Shown here: piece by piece, positions 48,901 through 58,578 of the stretch
How positions within the stretch are numbered: position 1 is the stretch's first letter
Layout of the letters: each line of letters opens with the position of its first letter
Assembly (NCBI GenBank): GCA_028554755.1
Contig: JAPTOF010000024.1
Coordinates: 2,666,001 to 2,730,000, forward strand
Source of the DNA: Cordia subcordata
Lineage: Eukaryota > Streptophyta > Magnoliopsida > Boraginales > Cordiaceae
Direction of reading: 5' to 3'
DNA length: 64,000 nucleotides
Translations under genes and position numbers: made by a program
The notes under the pieces: model-generated
Told to the model about the DNA's origin: nothing
The model's input: only the letters and a program-made list of their open reading frames with translations
The model's database searches: none

Positions 48901-51900
48901 TAGGCTGGTTAAGATCCTGTCATAATGAAAATGAAGAAAGCACACTTAAATGTAAACTTTCTCCATGCTCAATCCAGTAGTTAAAAACAAAGTTTTGCAT
49001 TTCATGCACCAACAACTGAGATACAATCTCTAATATTTCTACTCATCAAATGAAAAAGAAATGTAAGCATAATTCTGTATCACGGTTGAACCCATGCGAT
49101 ATGAATTGGCAGCTTTAGTGACTTGTAAAATATATACAAACAGTTCGGAAAAACACTGGTTATAACAGAAACTAGCAAGTGATTGTAACAACCACTACAG
49201 ATCTCAGCAGCAAGCGCAACAACAGAACAGACCTTTTGGTTGCTTTATAGTGTCAGCATTATTAAATATATGGCAGGAACCAAAATAGTTCAGTGCCCAT
49301 AATGACCACATCCCAGGAATCCACTTCTTGTCTGGAAAACGATACTTGTTCCAACAACAATTACAGTTAAGACTTATAATGCAGCCATGTGTAAAAACCT
49401 TGAGAACGCATCTTAAAAGCTTTAGCAAATGATAAAACAAAAGAAGCATCAGAACGTGTGCAAGCAGAGAACATTATAGCTGTGACCTCTATCCATTTTA
49501 GAAGTTGGAAAAATGATTGATTCTCAGTGAAAGGAGTTCTTGTGCTACAGCTATGCTTTCAAATTATTGCTAAAACCGCATATCCTGCTCCATAAATAGA
49601 AAGCCCATCACCAAGCCAACTTAGATGTACAATCCAAAAGAAAAGGCCCAGACTCTCACACTTCCAGCTTCCAAATGTATCATAGTACATTGCAGAAAAG
49701 AAGCATTTTCTATCAACACAAGCATGCCCTTGGAGAATAAATTCTTAACTAAGCCAATATGTTGCTAGTCAATTTTCATGTATCCTTGGAGATAGCAATT
49801 GCTTAATTGCACAAAAGTGTAGATGGAAAATTCCTGAGTTCTCAACTGAATCTTGGTGTCAAGGTTTTATCGGGAAATATGTAATATTGTTGACAATATG
49901 TAGTACAAGTAGCTTTGATCAAGTACTATTTTTATTTTTTGGGTGTGATTAGAAACTTTAACGGGTTTAGAATTTTCAAGAGTTAAACATTCACATGGTT
50001 TAGGGGAAATAGAGCACTAGAGATCATAGAAGATGCACCTTAGGAATCAAAGAAAAAGCTGATTCATCAATTCGAATATGCCTGGAAATGTATACTTATT
50101 AGTATGAGGATCCAAGCACCTATAAACCCTGGTTTAAAGACAATGGCCATGAATACACAAGGGATTGACCTGCAGTGAAGGTTATGCTTTGTATAAGAAG
50201 GCATGAGCCGAGTATGACATAAGAAACGCAGGACTTTGAGCATGGAGTAATATGGAATTTGAGAAAATAAGACCTCAAAGGGTGATTTTATTAGAAAGAG
50301 CAGAACTTGGAAGTCTGTTTATAAGGGAGTTGCCCGCAGCTAAGGCCTCTAGCCAAAGAGAAGAAGGAAGGCTAGCTTGATGCAGAGGGGCCAAAGTTGT
50401 CTCTACTAGGTGCCTAAGTTTCCTTTCAACCCTTCCATTTTGCTCACATATATAGACAAGCGATCCGAGTCTCTGAGAAATGGCACCTAAGGACTGCAAA
50501 AAGGTACTAACCTAGAGTTAACATAATCAATATCATTGTCAATCCTGAAGACTTTGATTTTGGTGTCAAACTAGTGTTTACCATTGCATTGAACATATGG
50601 AAGGCAGAGTAAGCATTTATTTTTGCTTTAAAGGATAAAACCAAGCATATCTAGCAAAATCATCCAAAAACAAGATGTTAAATCTACCTTGCCAAAAATA
50701 AAAATAAAAATATAAGTATGTAATATCTGGAAATTTTATAAGATGGTAAAGGGAAGAGTCCCCAAACATCAGAATGTACTAAAGAAAAAAGCTTAGAAGT
50801 ACTGCTACTAGAAAGCTAAAAGGAATCCTATCTAATTTAACTGCAGTAGAAGAAAGTACATGCCAAATTTTAGAATGCAAATGTACATTGAGTTCAAAAG
50901 ACAAAATGGACAAAGTATTCTTTGCAGGGTGTCCAAGCCTTTGACGCGACAAGGTGGACAAAGAAACACTCTTCCTGCTACAGGTGCAAAAGAGCTGGAA
51001 GGAAGAGTATATACGCCATTTCCATAGGGGCCCTTGAACAGAACTTGACAATAGAATTGTCGAGGAGTAGCACCTCCTTAGAATTAAATAGCAAAGTGTA
51101 GCTATTATCTTTAGTTAGCTTAGAAACAAACAGTAAATTTGAAGGGATGTGAGGTATATAAAGCATATTAGGTGGAGAATAGAGTTACAAGTCTGGGTCT
51201 TACCTGAACCAAGGCTAGCAATAGGAAGCGAATGGCCATTACCAATGACTGTCTCAATAACTTGGTATGTGATAATTAATGTAATAGTATAGCCTTTATA
51301 CTCAGTTGACTGACTCTGTAGTAAGTTAATGTACAACAGGCATGAGTTGTTAGAGTTTGTTAATAACAGCAGTTAGTTATTGTTAGAGTGTTAAACCTCC
51401 CACATGGAAAATTCAGAAAATCTAAAGCCACTTAATAAGATCCTAGGCTACTCCTTCCATCGAACAATTTGTTTTTAGGATGGAACCCTAGGATTCTTCA
51501 TATGGTATCATAGCCAGGTTATGGGCTAATTATATTTGTCCATGTATGACCCTTCTTCATCCACGTGTGACATTCTAATTTACCCACGTGTGACCATTCT
51601 TCATCATGTAACGTTATATCTAATTTGTCCAATGTGACCCTTTTTTCAATTATCAAATCAAGTCACATGTGAGGGGGAGTGTTAGAGTATTATTCCTCTC
51701 ACATGGAAAATTTGGAAAATCTAAGTCCATTTTAAAAAATCCTGGACTACCACTCCCATTAATTAATTAGTTTTTTGAATGGAACCTTCAAGGTCTAGGT
51801 CTTATTGCAGAGAAACTTTTGACCTTGTACTCACTTAAACTAAGAGGGTGGTTCTTTACCTAACTCTCCTTGGTCTTTGAAGCAAGTAGATGTCTCCAAT

Positions 51901-54900
51901 GCCTTTCTTAATGAGCATCTAGCCGAAACAATACACATGACCCAACCCCCAAGTTCTTTTGACCAACAACATCCAAATTTATTTGTCATCTTAAAATCCA
52001 AGTTTCTCCATTTATATATGTTCTTATAGAGGGTCTTAAAAGCAAATCCACAGACACTTCCCTATTCATTCACAAAACTTTTTTAGATTTCACCTTTATG
52101 TTGATCTATGTTAATGACATAATCCTTGCTGGAGCACTCCCTTTTTCAAAACTTCTCTTATTAACACTATGGGTCAAACATTTTCCTATTTTTCAGGACT
52201 AGAAGCTAAAAGGCCTAATTAAAATTTGCTTCTTCATTGATCCAAGTATGCCCTTGACCTTCTTCACAAAGCTGGCTTGGCTGGTTGCATTTCAGCAAGT
52301 AGTCTTACAATTTCTAAATCCTATTTGCTACTACCACATCAAATTCTTACTCTAATCTAATCCAACTTAAAAGTCTAGTTAGGGTTTTGGAATACCTAAC
52401 AGTGACCAAACCTGATATCCAATGTGTAACACTCTTAGTCCACACATGTATTCCTCCACTAATAAAGACTATGCTTCCCTTATAAGAACTTAAGATATAT
52501 TTAAGGGACACCAATCATGCCCTGTTCTTCACTTTTGGTCCTCTGCACCTCTATGAATTTTCAGACTTGGATTGGGCCAGCAATCTTATTGATAGGAAGT
52601 CCACCTAGGGCCATTTTTTTCTCATAGACCAAATCTGATTTCTTGGTAATCTACAAAGCAACTTACATTTGTTAGATCTTTTGCAAATCCAGAATATAAA
52701 GCTATGGCTTATACTGTTACAGAACTCAAATGGCTACATTATCTTATGCATGATCTCTACCTTACTATTCCTCCTCCAGTGCTTCATCATTGCGATCTCT
52801 CTGCCATGGCTCCAACATTCAACCCAGTTTTCCATGGGAGGAGTAAATATTGAAATAGATTACCACTTTGCTCAAGAACAAGTGGTTCAGGTAGCAAATA
52901 TCTTCACCACGTCTCCATCCTAGAGGCAGTTTCTCTATCTCAAATTTAAGCTGCCCCTTGTTTGCTACCTGGATTGGCTTGAGGGGCAGATAAGCAACGG
53001 ATAGTTCTAAAATATTCCTAAATTGGACAATTTGTATGGAGATGCATTAGTTAGTTAATTAGGATTACATGCAGAGCCATGTGCAGGTAGTCATAGTTAG
53101 CTAAGCACATGTGCCTATATGCTCTTCTTCTTTTTTTCCTGGAGAAAGTAAAGAATATTAGCAATATATGCACCAAGGGGGTGCAACCCCTAAAATATGT
53201 ACATCAAGTCCATAAGCTATCTAAACAATTATATATATTATCTACATCAACCATACAAAAACCTTTGATCCAAAAACAAAAATCATGTAATCATTTACTC
53301 TGCACAAAATTGAGAGGAAACTACTTCTCTTCATAAGCTCATTATTTCCTTTATCTCCAAAGTGACAGATGACCATAAGGGGAACCACAGGAATGACTTT
53401 TTCCCTTATGTTTGGGCACTTTGATTCCACTCCAAGCTTTAATCTCATCAAGAAAGGATATAGAAGCCACCTACAGTCTCCCCAAAATGTTCAAAGACAT
53501 CTTACCTGTTCGCACTTAAACACAAGATGTTCCACAATCTCCAAGTTATGCTTACAGAGAAAGCATCTATCAACAATTACATGCCCTCATCTTCGAAGAT
53601 TATTCATTCTAAGAATTCTTTCCAAAGCCACTTCCCAAGCAAAAAGCAACTTTAGTTGGGGAAAAAGTTTTCCAAATGCTTCTTCACAGAAAATCCACTC
53701 CCTCAATGCAATTCCATAAGAGCTCCATAAAATAGAATTACAGAAAAATATCCATTTTTCACCAAGCTCCACTTCACCTTATCCTCTCTTCCTCGGAGGA
53801 GGGCATAGTTGTTAAGGCATCCGAAGAAATTTAGTAAACTCCTCTAGCTCCCAATCATTCACATTTCTATTGATATTGACCTCCCACCCAAAGGAACCAT
53901 TTAACCATTGAAGAAAAGTGACTATTGTATCATGTTTATATCTGACCCAAAAAAAAATAGTGGGACAAAGATTTTTTAAAGGAGTAGAAGGAGAAATATT
54001 CCATTTGTCCATCTATAAAAGCGACCTATCTCCAACAGATCCTACTTGTAACGACCTATGAACGTCTCAATTGCACATTCATTTTTCAGATAAGATGCAA
54101 TACAATCACTTTCAGATCTTTCTCTCTTCTCTCCAATTCTTTCAAAAACTGATATGCTTTATGAAGATATTCAACTCCTTTATATTTCAACAAAATATTT
54201 TGTAATATGTACTTTCCATCAAATTCATTCCTCTTGACAATCCAAGGTCAAACATCAACATGGTTTAAGTCTACTTAGTACAGCCAGCTACATATATATA
54301 AAGTAGAGCTCAAAAACCAGAAATTCAATTGTTCATAATTTTAGACTTGGCAAAAGAACTCACCTTTGTGTTAGCATCGGTAGCTTGGAAACTTTCTATA
54401 CAAACAACTCAAGATCATGCACTACAAGTCAATTGAAATATATATATTAAGTCACATAGATGTGACTGTTCTTATCTGTGTGGCATGAGGTATATTCTTC
54501 ACAAGATCTTTTTGGCTTCAATAGGGAACAACTTAAAACCAATGTCATAATAGTTGGTAAAAGATGCTAAAAGGTGTTCCCCACCTGGCCCTTGAAAACA
54601 AAGACCATAAGAAGAAACTGTATACCTCACAAGATCTTTTTGGCTTCAATAGAAAACAACATAAAGCCAATGTCATAATAGTCGGTGAAAGATGCTAAAA
54701 GGTGTTCCCCACCTGGCCCTCGAAAGCTAAGACCATAAGAAGAAACTGTCTGCATAACCCAGTTCTTGTAAAGGTCATCCACCAAAAGAATTAAATTTTG
54801 ACGCCCAAGGTTTTATAAAATCTCTTTGTGAAATAAAGACTTAAGAACTTTCAACTGCAGAGCTAAAAGAGACACTATACAAGAAGTAAAGCAGAAAACT

Positions 54901-55764
54901 ACATATAACACTGGCCTATAACATATACCTGCAAAGCAGCTTGGTAAACTATCCTCTCATCAGTTCCCCCAGCCCTTTCTTCACCAATCACAGGTGGATG
55001 TGGAGTATCATTTGAACCAAATGGTGTAGCTGAACCGTATTTTCCATGACTGAAAGATGGGGGTAAAACTCTATGTCCATTGGCTGAACTTGGCCACCCA
55101 GATTGATAAGATTTTGCATACGTCTCACGTATCATACCGCCACCAACACTCTGTACTAAATTATTTGATCTTCCACCAGATGCGGAAGGCTGAAATGATG
55201 GTGGAAGCGTCCTTTTTGAACCTTGTTGAGAAGAATCTGTAATACCAGAATTATTTACATTAACTGCCCGCTGAAAATCTTCAATAAACACATTTTACAC
55301 AATTTAATCTACATTACCATTCCCTATTGAATATTTATAATTGTCATTGTAGGCTGCTCGCGAAGTTGAAGCTCCATTATTGTCATGAGAAGAAGAATTC
55401 ATCTGAGGTCTAGGATGTAGGCGGCTGTTAAGATTTTGTGAATTTCTATCAGGAAAAAATGGTCTTTTAGGAGAAGAAGCCTTTTGCGATAAATTAGATC
55501 CTGGAAAATTTAGCATACACATGATTAACAACAATATTTATAATCAAACCGTGCAAGTGTTAACATCCAAAACTGCAGATCCTCACCTGATGAAGAGGAT
55601 TGTGATGCCCATGAAGGAAGAGTCCTGGAATTGGGATTAGGATTGGGAGTGGTAATTGCAGAAGTAGCAGAGTCCCTTAGAGGCGAATCGTCTTGATACT
55701 CATCTATTTCCCGCAAATCTGAGTCATCAGATGAACTAATATCTATGGCATTTATGGTATCCAT
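30446..55764 (-). CDS. CHR28: SNF2-family ATPase with RING finger, FRG/CHR28-like (whole gene)
   Basis: Chromatin-remodelling ATPase of the RAD5/16-like SNF2 group. The closest family known to me is Arabidopsis FRG1/FRG2 (CHR27/CHR28), implicated in RNA-directed DNA methylation and silencing. Eleven coding exons with GT-AG borders and matching phases give 981 codons from ATG 55764 to TAA 30446-30448. In order: acidic N-terminus [16 protein letters not shown] (conserved IDISSSD-type start); Ser/Pro-rich linker; [16 protein letters not shown] and [16 protein letters not shown] site DDQGLGKT (about residue 287); DEAQ (about 495); [12 protein letters not shown] finger (about 699-740); helicase C-terminal motifs [36 protein letters not shown] and [12 protein letters not shown]. 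All catalytic motifs are intact, so it is probably functional. The gene spans 25 kb because its introns host many transposons. CHR27 or a paralogue is equally possible. Confidence 0.92.
30839..31118. mobile_element. Tourist-like MITE in the last SNF2 intron
   Basis: 280 bp with terminal inverted repeats GGGTCTGTTTGGTTTT and GGGCCTGTTTGGTTTT, and TAA target duplications (30836-30838, 31119-31121). Internal sequence is AT-rich and self-complementary. Non-coding. Confidence 0.8.
32079..32288 (-). CDS. CHR28: SNF2 exon 10 (helicase motifs V and VI)
   Basis: Seventy codons, phase 0 at both ends (GCAG/GTGACT to CTTCAG/GTATCT). Contains [31 protein letters not shown] and GQ, with the arginine finger in motif VI. 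Confidence 0.95.
32289..35390 (-). other. SNF2 intron 9, 3.1 kb
   Basis: AT-rich intron. No gene or well-defined mobile element was recognised inside, although the length suggests old insertions. Confidence 0.6.
35391..35912 (-). CDS. CHR28: SNF2 exon 9 (RING finger and helicase motif IV)
   Basis: 174 codons. Begins [19 protein letters not shown], completing the RING whose first Cys pair lies in exon 8. The last pair is CPAPGC, with four residues between the cysteines. [16 protein letters not shown] and [16 protein letters not shown] follow, ending at NTDPE/GTTGTA. Confidence 0.95.
37231..37481 (+). repeat. Copia 5' LTR (intron 8)
   Basis: About 251 bp, with a TATA-like GTATAAATACC near 37407. 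The exact first base is uncertain because the TG is not preserved. Confidence 0.7.
37685..38550 (+). pseudogene. Copia gag relic
   Basis: Starts [18 protein letters not shown], with [13 protein letters not shown] where the gag N-terminal motif is expected, then a stop. Later fragments ([36 protein letters not shown]) continue the domain in shifted frames. A nucleocapsid-like stretch follows ([10 protein letters not shown]). Confidence 0.7.
38640..39780 (+). pseudogene. Copia protease and integrase relic
   Basis: The protease motif VDSGAKIH lies at about 38650. The GAG-pre-integrase segment [16 protein letters not shown] ... [15 protein letters not shown] is followed by the integrase core with [20 protein letters not shown] and LRTDNGTEF, then GCLCYPW. 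Stops at about 39247 and 39537 break it. Confidence 0.85.
41111..41534. mobile_element. Tourist-like MITE nested in the copia element
   Basis: 424 bp with inverted ends GAGTGTGTTTGGC and AGCTTTGTTTGGC and flanking TAA target duplications (41108-41110, 41535-41537). It splits the copia polymerase, so it inserted after the copia element did. Confidence 0.7.
42303..42375. repeat. 40-bp-period local duplication in copia RNase H
   Basis: The block GTCTAGCACAGAAGCAGAGT and its continuation to ATGGA occurs at 42303-42335 and 42343-42375. The 40-bp period shifts the reading frame, adding to the damage. Confidence 0.85.
42697..42961 (+). repeat. Copia 3' LTR (intron 8)
   Basis: Preceded by a purine-rich CTTGAGGGAG tract. 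Several indels and about 10 percent or more difference from the 5' LTR by eye indicate an old insertion. Confidence 0.7.
43456..43677 (-). CDS. CHR28: SNF2 exon 8
   Basis: Seventy-four codons from [20 protein letters not shown] to SAICSACD. Includes the conserved [13 protein letters not shown] and the first RING cysteine pair. Acceptor TTGGCAG/AAATAT, donor GAT/GTGAGT. Confidence 0.95.
45426..45812 (-). mobile_element. Helitron-like non-autonomous element
   Basis: On the minus strand it starts A/TCTAATAGTATATGTTTTC at 45812. It ends with the perfect hairpin CCCATGCATTGCATGGG (45440-45456 region) then CTCTAG/T at 45426. It shares termini style and internal bits (ATATGGCATG) with the element at 28495-28975, so the two are probably one family. 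Confidence 0.6.
45891..45934. repeat. (AG)n microsatellite beside a splice donor
   Basis: About twenty AG units with small interruptions on the plus strand, that is (CT)n in the transcript, beginning 16 nt after the exon 7 donor. Confidence 0.9.
45950..46080 (-). CDS. CHR28: SNF2 exon 7
   Basis: 131 bp (phase 1 to 0) encoding [20 protein letters not shown] through [14 protein letters not shown]. Its donor lies only 15 bp from a long (CT)n tract in the following intron. Confidence 0.93.
46081..47705 (-). other. SNF2 intron 6, 1.6 kb
   Basis: No coding or mobile sequence was recognised. The short open frames in this stretch (46845-47394) have no conserved features. Confidence 0.55.
47706..48603 (-). 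CDS. CHR28: SNF2 exon 6 (ATPase core, motifs I-III)
   Basis: 898 bp. Starts at [15 protein letters not shown] (ATP-binding loop), includes [17 protein letters not shown], a lysine-rich KRGKKGRKG linker, [40 protein letters not shown] and ends at LRRTKG. Between motifs I and II is an acidic/basic insert of about 100 residues, as in the FRG group. Confidence 0.95.
48687..48764 (-). CDS. CHR28: SNF2 exon 5
   Basis: Twenty-six codons, phase 0: [20 protein letters not shown] then ILADDQ. Acceptor CTTCCAG/AAAATT, donor CAG/GTCATT. Too short to appear as a long frame, but it is required to connect exons 4 and 6. Confidence 0.93.
48845..48916 (-). CDS. CHR28: SNF2 exon 4
   Basis: Twenty-four codons, phase 0: [20 protein letters not shown] then LRHQ, conserved in CHR28 relatives. 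Acceptor ACAG/GATCTT, donor CACCAG/GTTTTC. The 6.0-kb intron upstream holds copia and LINE remnants. Confidence 0.93.
48917..50274 (-). other. SNF2 intron 3, unassigned 3' part
   Basis: AT-rich intronic DNA without a recognisable gene or element. Confidence 0.5.
50275..51336 (-). pseudogene. Copia protease-integrase relic, same strand as the gene
   Basis: On the minus strand: [35 protein letters not shown] (protease to GAG-pre-integrase), [14 protein letters not shown], then an integrase C-terminal piece, [20 protein letters not shown] and [14 protein letters not shown]. Parts are missing or frameshifted. It is not a continuation of the plus-strand copia relic at 51970-52990. Confidence 0.75.
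51381..51800 (+). repeat. Two related copia LTR starts in tandem
   Basis: TGTTAGAGTGTTAAACCTCC at 51381 and TGTTAGAGTATTATTCCTCT at 51680 begin the same kind of LTR. Each is followed by CACATGGAAAATT and, farther on, GATGGAACCCTA or GAATGGAACCTTC. A polypurine GAGGGGGAG precedes the second. The fragment at 27678 is related. Confidence 0.55.
51970..52990 (+). pseudogene. Copia reverse transcriptase-RNase H relic, plus strand
   Basis: Translated in shifting frames it gives a YVNDIILAG catalytic box (near 52105-52130), then RNase H pieces including [15 protein letters not shown] and [20 protein letters not shown] purine-rich GAGGGGCAG at about 52981 marks the former 3' LTR junction. Heavily mutated. 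Confidence 0.7.
53120..54060 (-). pseudogene. LINE ORF2 C-terminal relic with zinc-binding RT domain
   Basis: The minus strand encodes [38 protein letters not shown] and [19 protein letters not shown]. This is the usual order at the end of plant L1-type ORF2, with the last piece being the RVT zinc-binding C-x2-C...H...C motif. Frameshifts are present. The 3' end (53140-53290) is homologous to the truncated LINE at 297-503. Confidence 0.75.
54501..54753. repeat. 128-bp tandem duplication in a SNF2 intron
   Basis: Two adjacent units (54501-54628 and from 54629) share ACAAGATCTTTTTGGCTTCA and GCTAAAAGGTGTTCCCCACC with about 10 substitutions and small indels. Confidence 0.85.
54929..55270 (-). 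CDS. CHR28: SNF2 exon 3 (Ser/Gly-rich linker)
   Basis: 114 codons, phase 0. From [20 protein letters not shown] to [11 protein letters not shown], which joins exon 4 to give the conserved AALQDLNQP. The two repeats RTLPPSF and RVLPPSF are typical of the family's low-complexity N-terminal region. Confidence 0.9.
55313..55500 (-). CDS. CHR28: SNF2 exon 2
   Basis: 188 bp from [19 protein letters not shown] to KYSIGNGN. The acceptor TTCCAG/GATC is in phase with exon 1. For the donor, GGTAAT/GTAGAT keeps the frame, whereas the nearby AATG/GTAATG would not. Confidence 0.82.
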
Positions 55765-55830
55765 TCTCACTAGCGTACGATATTCTCTATCAGCAATGTG
55801 ATTAGAAGAGTTACCTAAAGCCAACGTAAC
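55587..55830 (-). CDS. CHR28: SNF2 exon with the probable start codon
   Basis: Acceptor TTTTTTCAG/GTTACG, donor TCATCAG/GTGAGG. The first ATG in it (A at 55764) gives [16 protein letters not shown], matching the family's usual N-terminus, so coding is taken from there. The frame is open upstream of that ATG through this exon and the previous one to an ATG at 56036, so a 61-residue extension cannot be excluded. Confidence 0.8.
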
Positions 55831-55919
55831 CTGAAAAAAGCATGTATCTTCATCTTACTATGTCACAATAGCATACCGGACACAAAAATACAAATTAGAA
55901 GTAGAGAATCACAGCTTAC

Positions 55920-56036
55920 CAAGTGCAGACTGCACCTCAAGATGAATTCACGTATTTTGTGGAACAAGAAGGCTAAGACTTTCTGACCACGATCTGTGCG
56001 ACTCCCGGAAAGATCCTCATTTTCGGAGTGGGGCAT
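55920..56036 (-). other. SNF2 5' leader exon, possibly coding
   Basis: 117 bp between acceptor GTTCCTAG/ATG and donor CACTTG/GTAAGC. The first base after the acceptor is the A of an ATG, giving MPHSENEDLSGSRTDRGQKV and then 19 more residues in frame with the main protein. Either an N-terminal extension or leader sequence. Confidence 0.55.
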
Positions 56037-56986
56037 CTAGGAACAAATTGCATAAAACCAACCCCGTTCCTTTATGGAGATGGAAAACATGCTGATTAAT
56101 TAATTAATAAAAACAAGTGAATGGAATACCAATTAAAATCACTTCAAAAATCAAATTTTTGAGCATAAATGCCGTCAATTAACTAAAATGAGAGTTACAT
56201 GCATTTGAAATTAGGTACAAAAACACGCAAACAATATATTGAAAGAAAACCCAGACGCATATGTCCAAGTTTAGTCACACTGGCATGCATTAGAGTATAG
56301 TATTTACACCTTTGAAAGATAAATAAAAACCAGGAAAAGAAAAAGATCGTACAAATATCAATCATAAAAGGTAGTGTTGATACCAATGCTAAGCAAACTA
56401 TGACACCAAAAAACGGAAACAGATTCCCTTCCTTGTGCCTCAGAAAAGAGATATTATTGAAGAGAAGTATTCAATAACAGTTAAATTTATTTCAAAAAAA
56501 ATTGATCTTTGTGAGCCTGTATGAAGTAAATTAACCTTTTTTAAAAAAAAATTATTATCCAAAACCATGAAGAAACAGTAGAACTAATTTCAATGCACAC
56601 TTAGGCAACTAAGAATAAGTGAATGAAAATATATAAATCCATAATGTAGACCCACTTCTGATTTTTCACCCGCGAGTTCAAAAGGCCACGGTTCATGCAT
56701 GAAGGGGGGGTAAAAAAGAAAAGAAAAGCACAATAACCCCATCCCCAGAACAAAATACTGCAACAAAACAAAAAAAAATTAAGAAAAATAGTTTGATCAG
56801 ACAAAGGCTCAATTTTAAGAACGCTTTTTTTTTAACTAAAAATATGTATTTTGAAGAAAGTTTGCATCTTGGGTTCACTCAAACAGCAATTAAAACAATA
56901 ATGCATGATGGGTTTGTGTATAAATACACAAATTTCATCTATTAAACCACAAAAAAAAGCGTTTTGGCGAGTGGAGTTGAATGTAC

Positions 56987-57065
56987 CTAGTGAAGTGTTC
57001 GCCTGAGGCATTTGACAACACTGTTGGCTTCAAATTTGAATTAGTACTATCAATGCTTTGGTAGT
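56987..57065 (-). other. SNF2 first exon (5' leader) with possible upstream ORF
   Basis: Ends at the strong donor CACTAG/GTACAT and lies just downstream of a TATA box. It contains an ATG at 57011. Spliced to 56036, this ATG opens a 14-codon upstream ORF (MPQANTSL + DAPLRK) whose TGA falls within the next exon, overlapping the 56036 ATG in another frame. The transcription start is inferred. Confidence 0.5.
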
Positions 57066-57094
57066 GACTGTGGCTGTGGTGCTCTCTGTTTCTT

Positions 57095-57123
57095 CTATTT
57101 ATATTGAAAAAAGAAAACCCTAA
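57095..57123 (-). promoter_or_regulatory. SNF2 core promoter: TATA box and telo-box
   Basis: On the minus strand TATAAATAG (57095-57103) is a good plant TATA box about 85-110 bp upstream of the first donor. Just upstream is AAACCCTAA (plus 57115-57123), a telo-box typical of promoters active in dividing cells. Motif-based inference. Confidence 0.5.
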
Positions 57124-57386
57124 TTCAATTGGTTTGCTCCCATTGTTTCTGCGTAAGGGTTTGAGTTCTGAATTTGAGTTTTAAAAGTTTGGGGTTTGGG
57201 TTTTTGGGGCAAATAGCAAAAGAAAACATTGAAAGATGCGTGTGTTGGTCGTTTTGTACTTTTGGTTTATTTGTGCGTGCACCGCAAAGATTTGCGACTT
57301 CGAGGTCTTTGCGCGCCTTTTTTCTTTTTTTCTTTTTTGGCTCAACAACAAATAATATATTCATTAGGCACTATTTCTTATTAGCA

Positions 57387-58575
57387 CCAACGGGTCAACC
57401 AGACACGCTAACAAGGGTTATGCGGCTTTGTGGGCCGAGTCAGGTTGAATTTATGCAGGTGTTTACATCCCTAATCCACACCCGCCTCTTGCGGGTTTAT
57501 GGATTCACGAGTCTACCCACTTACTTTTATAATATTTTAATTTTATTTAAAAATAAATAAAATTAAAAAAAAAAAACTAAGCAATAAGCACCCTATGCTG
57601 TAAATGATGATTGCTATTAAAAACAAACAGGACCATTTTGGTGGTGAAATAGTCAAAATTTGTAGTCCAACAAAGATCAATCAACGAAAAAAAAAAAGAA
57701 TGAAATAATAGTTTAATCGAGAACTATTAGATAATATCACATGATAAAATCATTTTCAGATCCAAAATCATCAAGAGTCTCATACTCTTATAAAGCATTT
57801 TCAAATTTAAACTTTAAGATATAAGATTTAATCCGAAAAAAAACAAAGAGAAAATTTAAGTCAAATCCACAAACTATACAATATTTCGGCATAGAAAATG
57901 TAAAACTACATAGGTATTACACACAAATTTGCGATAAACCTTGGTTGCTCTTTGCCTCTTCGTAGTTTGCACCTCAGCGTCTAGTGTCTACAAACGACCA
58001 TCGTTACCTCATTGGGTTGTGCTTCGCCTCTTTGTCTTTTTTGCGCCTCAGATTTACAACATTTCGACATAAAAAATGTAAAACTACATAGGTATTACCC
58101 ATAAAATTGCAATAAAATTTGTGATAAACCTTGGTTGCTCTTCACCTCTTTGCAGTTCGCACCTCAGCGTTTGGTGCCAACGAACGACCATCGTTACCTC
58201 GTTGGGTCGTGCTTCACCTCTTCAACTTTTTTGCGCCTCAAATCTAACCAGTTAAGAAGATGATGTATTGAAGTTGGCTTTTTCTATTTCTTTTTTTTTT
58301 TTTGAGTTTAGAAGAAGAAGACAACGGCCTGCTGCGAGATTAGAAGATAAGAAGAATAAAAGTTAATAGGGTTTTTATTTTTCAAAATTATATTTTTGAT
58401 TTTGAAAAAACCACACCCGCGGGTAGACTCGTGGATCACCACACAACTCGTCACTTGCACAAGTCGGGTCAAGTCCACCCTGTTTGCTTATCGGGTTACA
58501 AAATCTTAATCCCTAACCCTATATTTTAGCGGGTTAAATAGGTTGACCCGCGGGTCGTGACCAGTTTTGTCAACT
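57387..58575. mobile_element. Element with inverted ends around a tandem duplication
   Basis: CGGGTCAACC at 57391-57400 is inverted at 58541-58550. The 13-bp CACGAGTCTACCC at 57506-57518 is inverted perfectly at 58421-58433. Intervening parts of the two ends also look related, so each end carries about 130-150 bp of inverted similarity. No coding sequence inside. The superfamily is not determined and exact borders are approximate. Confidence 0.5.
57878..58247. repeat. 178-bp tandem duplication
   Basis: Two units (57878-58055 and 58056 to about 58247), about 85-90 percent similar by eye. Both contain AAACTACATAGGTATTAC, AAACCTTGGTTGCTCTT and GACCATCGTTACCTC. Located between the inverted ends of the element above. 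Confidence 0.85.
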
Positions 58576-58578
58576 CTA

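Noticed and set aside
50275..52990. One continuous copia element
   Set aside because: Integrase pieces are on the minus strand but RT-RNase H pieces are on the plus strand, so at least two insertions are present.
57125..57560. Small ORFs on both strands upstream of the SNF2 gene
   Set aside because: They overlap promoter DNA and the start of an inverted-end element; no conserved domain.
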